From Planctomycetota bacterium (GTDB lineage: Bacteria > Planctomycetota > Phycisphaerae > UBA1845 > UTPLA1), in NCBI GenBank assembly GCA_003576905.1, contig QEVG01000033.1, positions 1 to 57,491 of the forward strand: DNA of 57,491 bases, in the 5' to 3' direction. Numbering within the stretch: the first letter of the stretch is position 1; each line of letters starts with the position of its first letter. The position numbers and the translations under genes are program-made. Below are positions 53,849-57,491 of this stretch, piece by piece. The notes below the pieces were generated by a model, which made no database searches, was not told the origin of the DNA, and saw only the letters and a program-made list of their open reading frames with translations.

Positions 53849-54694
53849 CTAGGGGCGGTTCGACTGCCCGCGCAGCAGCTCCTCGATCCGCCGCAGGGGG
53901 TCGCGGTCGCGCGGCAGCAGGGCGTCGTCCGTCCGCCAGGGGCTCTGCTGCGTCGTGGTCACGGCCGAATCCAGCTTGACGAGATCCCAGATCGTGTTGC
54001 GAACCATCGTCCGCAGTTCCTGTTCCGCGTTCGCCTCGGCAAGGTTCTGGATCTTCGAACGCCGCTCGGCATCGTCTTCCTTGCACTCGGCCAGGAGGAT
54101 CGGGTCCGGGCTGATCGGCACGCGGAACGCCGTCAGCGGGCGGCGCTGCTTCGCGTCCCACAATACGCCGATCAGCTCCTCCTCGCCGCTTTCGTCGGAG
54201 CGCTGGCCGAAGAGAACGCACAGGTTGCAGTTGATGCGCACCGACTCGCTGAGAAACGCGTCGCAGCCGGCGCCGCGCGGGTCGATGCCAAGTTGCCTCA
54301 GCAGCGTCACTTCGCGGACGGGCGGAAGCGTGTCCATGACCTGGTTCCAGTAGGCCGCGCGATCCACTTCCATCTCGCCGGGTCGAAGGCCGCGCCCGCC
54401 CGAGGCGTCATCTACCGCGACGACGACGCGCGCGACGGACAGGCCCGCCGGGAAGCGGCCGGTCGTGCGCGATGTGTCGAGATGATGTTCGCCGGGAGTA
54501 GACACACTGGAATCCGGTACACCCAGATCCGTGGTCGTCACCGGCGCGGCGTCCAGGTCCTGAGAAACGATGGGTGGCGTCGAGGCCGCGCATCCCATGA
54601 GCAGGGCGGTTGCGCACGCCGCGAACCATGCCGCGCCGCGCGCGGACGGGCCGTCGAAGACGCTTCGTGAGGCAGAGCGGGACGGGGTGTTCAT
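53849..54694 (-). CDS. Lipoprotein of unknown function near the polysaccharide gene
   Basis: The ATG at 54694 has AGGTG upstream and gives 281 residues; the ATG 13 codons earlier has no such site. The signal ends at Cys35 (ALLMGC). The mature part begins with an Asp/Thr-rich linker of about 50 residues. A globular portion follows, with the segments LRQLGIDPRGAGCDAFLSES and CNLCVLFGQRSDESGEEELI, containing a CxxC. No family is recognised. It is divergent from the glycosylphosphotransferase gene and lies 43 bases upstream of the VanZ-like gene on the same strand, so it may be co-transcribed with it. Confidence 0.65.
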   Translation of the reverse strand: MNTPSRSASRSVFDGPSARGAAWFAACATALLMGCAASTPPIVSQDLDAAPVTTTDLGVPDSSVSTPGEHHLDTSRTTGRFPAGLSVARVVVAVDDASGGRGLRPGEMEVDRAAYWNQVMDTLPPVREVTLLRQLGIDPRGAGCDAFLSESVRINCNLCVLFGQRSDESGEEELIGVLWDAKQRRPLTAFRVPISPDPILLAECKEDDAERRSKIQNLAEANAEQELRTMVRNTIWDLVKLDSAVTTTQQSPWRTDDALLPRDRDPLRRIEELLRGQSNRP

Positions 54695-55006
54695 CGTGAC
54701 ACCTGTTTCGTTCGGCCGGACGGCGTGGTCCATGCGCCCATCGGGCCATCGGGGTTGGCGGCGACTGACGGGCTTATCGGAGGTCCGGTGGGGTCGCTTG
54801 CGTACGGGTCCCGGAACATGCCGCGCCGCTCTGCCGTTCGCGCGGATTCGGCCGCATCACCCGATAACGAGCGCAGCAGGCCGGGCGGCGCGCGCCGGCA
54901 TGCGGCCGGCGCGGCGCCGTCGGAACTGCGTAACGGACGTAGCTCACCCCGGCGCCGCCATCGTCCGATAGGTCTAAGACGATTGGGTGGCCCGGAGGTC
55001 TCGACA
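54695..55006. other. Divergent intergenic region before the glycosylphosphotransferase gene
   Basis: About 310 bases. A short inverted repeat, ATCGTC and GACGAT, lies about 30 bases before the GTG start on the plus strand. I see no consensus promoter and no known riboswitch. Confidence 0.4.
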
Positions 55007-56497
55007 GTGTCAACGCACAGCGCGGTGTTCCTCGAAGCGACGCTGCCGGTTCCGCGCGAGTCGCGCGTCGAGCGCCCCGCAAGGCATGCGCGGCGCGCGG
55101 CGCAGCCGCGCGCGGGTCGGCTCGGCGGGCTTGTCCTGCACCTTCCGCGCGTCTGCTGGATGGCGCTGGACATCATGCTCCTGTGCATCGGCACGACGCT
55201 GGGGGACCGGCTCTTCGTGTGGTGGGCGTCGCCGGGCCTCTCGGAGTGGGACGCGCAGTTCTGGATGATCAACGTCGTGCTGGCGACCGCCGTCATGCTT
55301 TCCGGCAGCGTGGTCGGGCTCTACGAGCCGGCGACCCTCTGGGCGCGGTCGCGCATCGTCGTTCGGTGTCTTCTGACTGTCATCATCGCCATGCTCGTCG
55401 CGTGGCTGGTGATGCACCTGCTGATGTACACGAGCCTGAGCCGCCGGGCGGCGGCCACCGGCGTCCTGCTCTACCTGCTGACGGCGTGCCCGGTGCGACT
55501 GCTGTGTCACCGGGTGGTGCTGGACGTGCGGAGGGGCCTGCTTGTCGTCGGCCAGGGGCCGCTGACCGGGACGATCATCCGCTCGGTGCGGCGCGGCAGC
55601 GTGCCCGGCTACCGGCTTGTCGGCGTGGTCTCGGCGGATCGCGCGGGCCTCGACGATCGCGGTGTGGGGGACATCCCGATCATCGGCGACATCGACTCGG
55701 TCGAGGCGCTGTGCCGCCGGCACCAGGTGGCCGAGGTGGTCGTCGCGGAGACGGCCCTGCGGATCCCCCGGTATCAGCGTGCGGCGCTGGCCTGTCTTGG
55801 CTGCGGCTGCCGCGTGACCGACGAGACGACGTTTTTCGAGACGGCGTACGGCGAGGTGCCGGTCTCGCACATCACGCCGCAGTGGTTTCTTTCGGCGGAC
55901 CTTCGCGGCCATCGGGAGGAACACGCGGTGGTCAAGCGCGTGTTTGACGTCGCCATCGCCCTTGGGGCGGCCGTTGCGGCTGCGCCGCTCATGGCATTCA
56001 TCGCCCTGATCATCTGGCTCGAGGACCGCGGCGCGGTCATCTACGCGCAGGCGCGCGTGGGCCAGTCCGGGCGGACCTTCACGCTCTACAAGTTCCGCAC
56101 GATGCGGGCCGACGCCGAGGCCGCCGGCTCAACCTGGGCCGCCGCGAATGACCGCCGCGTGACGCGCGTGGGCCGGGTGCTTCGGCGGCTGCGGTTTGAC
56201 GAGCTGCCGCAGCTCTGGAACATCCTGCGCGGCGACATGTCGGTCGTGGGCCCACGGCCCGAACGGCCGGAGTTCGTGCGGCCGCTGGCGAACCTGATCC
56301 CGTTCTTCAACGAGCGGCACCTGATCAAGCCTGGCCTGACGGGGTGGGCCCAGATCAACTACCCTTACGGGGCGACGGTGGCGGACGCGCGGCGCAAGCT
56401 GCAACTCGACCTGTACTACATCAAGCACATCTCGCTGGAGCTGGACCTGATCATCCTGCTTCGCACGCTGGGTATCTTCTTCCGCGGCGCGCGGTGA
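55007..56497 (+). CDS. Polyprenyl glycosylphosphotransferase for exopolysaccharide
   Basis: The GTG at 55007 has GGAGG eight bases upstream and gives 496 residues; the open frame runs further upstream without coding character. Four membrane helices (about 45-175) and a Rossmann-like domain (VVGQGPLTGTIIRSVRRGSV) precede a fifth helix and the bacterial sugar transferase domain from about residue 305: KRVFDVAIALGAAV, YAQARVGQSGRTFTLYKFRT, RRLRFDELPQLWNILRGDMS, VVGPRPERPEF and KPGLTGWAQI. It transfers a sugar phosphate to undecaprenyl phosphate to begin a polysaccharide repeat unit (WcaJ/EpsE type). The rest of the locus is not in view. Confidence 0.92.
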   Translation: MSTHSAVFLEATLPVPRESRVERPARHARRAAQPRAGRLGGLVLHLPRVCWMALDIMLLCIGTTLGDRLFVWWASPGLSEWDAQFWMINVVLATAVMLSGSVVGLYEPATLWARSRIVVRCLLTVIIAMLVAWLVMHLLMYTSLSRRAAATGVLLYLLTACPVRLLCHRVVLDVRRGLLVVGQGPLTGTIIRSVRRGSVPGYRLVGVVSADRAGLDDRGVGDIPIIGDIDSVEALCRRHQVAEVVVAETALRIPRYQRAALACLGCGCRVTDETTFFETAYGEVPVSHITPQWFLSADLRGHREEHAVVKRVFDVAIALGAAVAAAPLMAFIALIIWLEDRGAVIYAQARVGQSGRTFTLYKFRTMRADAEAAGSTWAAANDRRVTRVGRVLRRLRFDELPQLWNILRGDMSVVGPRPERPEFVRPLANLIPFFNERHLIKPGLTGWAQINYPYGATVADARRKLQLDLYYIKHISLELDLIILLRTLGIFFRGAR

Positions 56498-57317
56498 GAC
56501 GCGCGCGACCTGTCGAACGTCCGGATAAGCAAACCTGAACGGGGGCATGCACAAATTATTTTTATCCTGAAAAACCGCGTTCCTTGCGCAGGAAGGCTGA
56601 ATCAAACCTGAACAACCTGAATGCTCTCAGGTTTTGGGCGGCGCGGGGCGCGAACGGTGAGTTGCAGATTTCGTGAGAAAGACATAGGGGCGTCCTCGGT
56701 GCGCGGAGCGGGCGGGGGCGAGGGGCGCGGGAGCATCGCGCGCGATCGCCGGGCGGGCTTCCAGCTTTTGACATCATGACTTGCTCGGCGCTCGCGCGCT
56801 TGGCGAGACTTGCCAGCTGGTACTAAACGTCTGCCTGTCGGGCGGCAGCCGCGGAGCAGCAGGAAGGTGCGTCCGCGACGCTCCCCGCGGTTCTCATTCG
56901 AACGCACCGGGCACGTGCGGGAGGGGGCGGGTGATCGAACCGGCGCGCCGGGAATCCCCGCTCGCTGGCGCTCGGGGCGCTGTTCGGGCGGGCACGCGCG
57001 AATCATGAATGGCGAATGGCGAACCGCGGGCACTGAATGGCGGAGGCGAGGCCATGTTGGGGACGGCACGGCCCGGGCGGGGAGTTGCGCTCTTCCGTAC
57101 CGCCGCGCCGCGCAGCGAGTTGACACGCCGGTGGTGAAAACCTGATCATGGTAATGATGGAATTGCCTCGGGGGCGGTTCGGGGCAGGCATCGACGAAGG
57201 TGGCAAGAGCGCCGGAAGCGTCACAAATGGGTGACACTCCCGAATGGCAGACGAGGGCGCCATCAAGGCGTAGAGCGCGTTGCCGGCTCCGGGTCTGTGA
57301 GGTACCCTGCCCGCACC
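56498..57317. other. Gene-free stretch before the methyltransferase gene
   Basis: About 820 bases. The element AACCTGAA occurs three times (near 56532, 56606 and 56614). The last copy forms a seven-base hairpin with TCAGGTT at 56627-56633. The region 56548-56580 is AT-rich. GAATGGCG is repeated near 57005-57040. I see no gene; long open frames on the minus strand have no coding character. It looks like a junction between core chromosome and an accessory segment. Confidence 0.45.
56614..56633. repeat. Small inverted repeat
   Basis: AACCTGA at 56614-56620 and TCAGGTT at 56627-56633 frame a six-base loop. It is followed on the plus strand by only TTGGG, so it is at best a weak terminator for the glycosylphosphotransferase gene 117 bases upstream. 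Confidence 0.4.
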
Positions 57318-57491
57318 ATGGCGAAGTCAGGATCGAGGAAAGGCGCACGGATCAGGTTGGCGCGGTCCAGCCGTATGACCGTCGCGCCGCCGAAGGCGGA
57401 AGGCAAGCCCCTCAACCGCAGCCTAAGCGAAGCGAAGCGCGCCAAACAGGATGAGTTCTACACCCAGTATGTCGACATCCAGAAGGAGATC
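57318..57491 (+). CDS. EcoRI-type adenine-specific DNA methyltransferase, N-terminal fragment
   Basis: From the ATG at 57318 the frame stays open to the right edge, giving 58 residues; an ATG at 57375 is also possible, and neither has a strong ribosome binding site. After a basic leader, the sequence LNRSLSEAKRAKQDEFYTQY, continuing VDIQKEI, matches the conserved start of the EcoRI family of adenine methyltransferases (A-K-x-D-E-F-Y-T-Q-x-x-D-I-x-x-E). The catalytic domain and any restriction partner lie outside the window. It may be a restriction-modification or orphan methylase gene. Confidence 0.72.
   Translation, partial: MAKSGSRKGARIRLARSSRMTVAPPKAEGKPLNRSLSEAKRAKQDEFYTQYVDIQKEI

Noticed and set aside
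52483-53979. Plus-strand open frame of 498 codons
   Set aside because: It is antisense to the VanZ-like gene, and its Arg/Gln-rich composition does not look like a protein.
54930-55006. Possible c-di-GMP riboswitch before the glycosylphosphotransferase gene
   Set aside because: There is a short inverted repeat, but the conserved core sequences of the known c-di-GMP riboswitch classes are not visible.
56602-57348. Minus-strand open frame of 248 codons near the right edge
   Set aside because: It is rich in Arg, Pro and Ser with no hydrophobic core and no start signal, typical of a random open frame in GC-rich DNA.
1-57491. tRNA, rRNA, CRISPR arrays and transposases
   Set aside because: I looked for T-loop patterns, long regular repeats with unique spacers, and transposase motifs on both strands and found none. 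A covariance-model search would be decisive for small RNAs.

Overview
The window is about 57.5 kb of GC-rich bacterial chromosome with roughly 50 genes on both strands. It looks like a member of the Planctomycetota, probably Phycisphaerae or a relative. The reasons are an outer-membrane LptD assembly protein, two PEP-CTERM proteins, a secreted GH13 amylase with a C-terminal dockerin-like region, many short lipoproteins of unknown family, and a PQQ-type beta-propeller protein. The lineage is inferred from gene content only. I found no rRNA, tRNA, CRISPR array or intact insertion sequence.

Layout. 1-16.7 kb is an envelope and secretome region: a truncated lipoprotein, a TPR-SPOR lipoprotein, lptD behind a perfect consensus promoter, gpmA, a YacL-like PIN-TRAM protein, a DsbA-like protein, arfB, a PEP-CTERM protein, the GH13 amylase, a STAS protein and a lipoprotein hydrolase. 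16.8-24.0 kb holds a sigma-70 family factor with an AT-rich upstream region, a large secreted protein, a GNAT acetyltransferase, ribBA and pgsA. 24.2-30.8 kb is a leucine-catabolism operon: carboxyltransferase, a hicAB remnant, methylglutaconyl-CoA hydratase, biotin carboxylase, a separate biotin carrier, HMG-CoA lyase and biotin ligase. 31-40.3 kb carries secreted proteins, a thioredoxin-TPR protein, a PEP-CTERM protein with a possible thioester pair, aroB, a multipass membrane protein, ATP sulfurylase and a short ribosome hibernation factor. 40.7-50.8 kb has the beta-propeller protein, a beta-hydroxyacid dehydrogenase, an unusual metallophosphoesterase, an S46 peptidase, a diguanylate cyclase, a second lipoprotein hydrolase, a TetR regulator and TatA. 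51-56.5 kb looks like the edge of an exopolysaccharide locus: a CapK/PaaK-like ligase, a tandem VanZ-like membrane protein, a lipoprotein and a polyprenyl glycosylphosphotransferase. After about 820 bases without a gene, the window ends inside an EcoRI-type adenine methyltransferase gene.

How the genes work together. The clearest pathway is leucine degradation: methylcrotonyl-CoA is carboxylated by a three-polypeptide biotin enzyme, hydrated, and cleaved to acetyl-CoA and acetoacetate, and the biotin ligase that would activate the carrier is encoded last. The diguanylate cyclase lies 6.4 kb from the glycosylphosphotransferase, which fits but does not prove c-di-GMP control of exopolysaccharide. 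Most of the window is ordinary chromosome. I do not see one strong candidate for a wholly new system. The best leads are the decayed hicA, the methyltransferase at the right edge, the altered metallophosphoesterase, the thioester-like PEP-CTERM protein and the CapK/VanZ pair.
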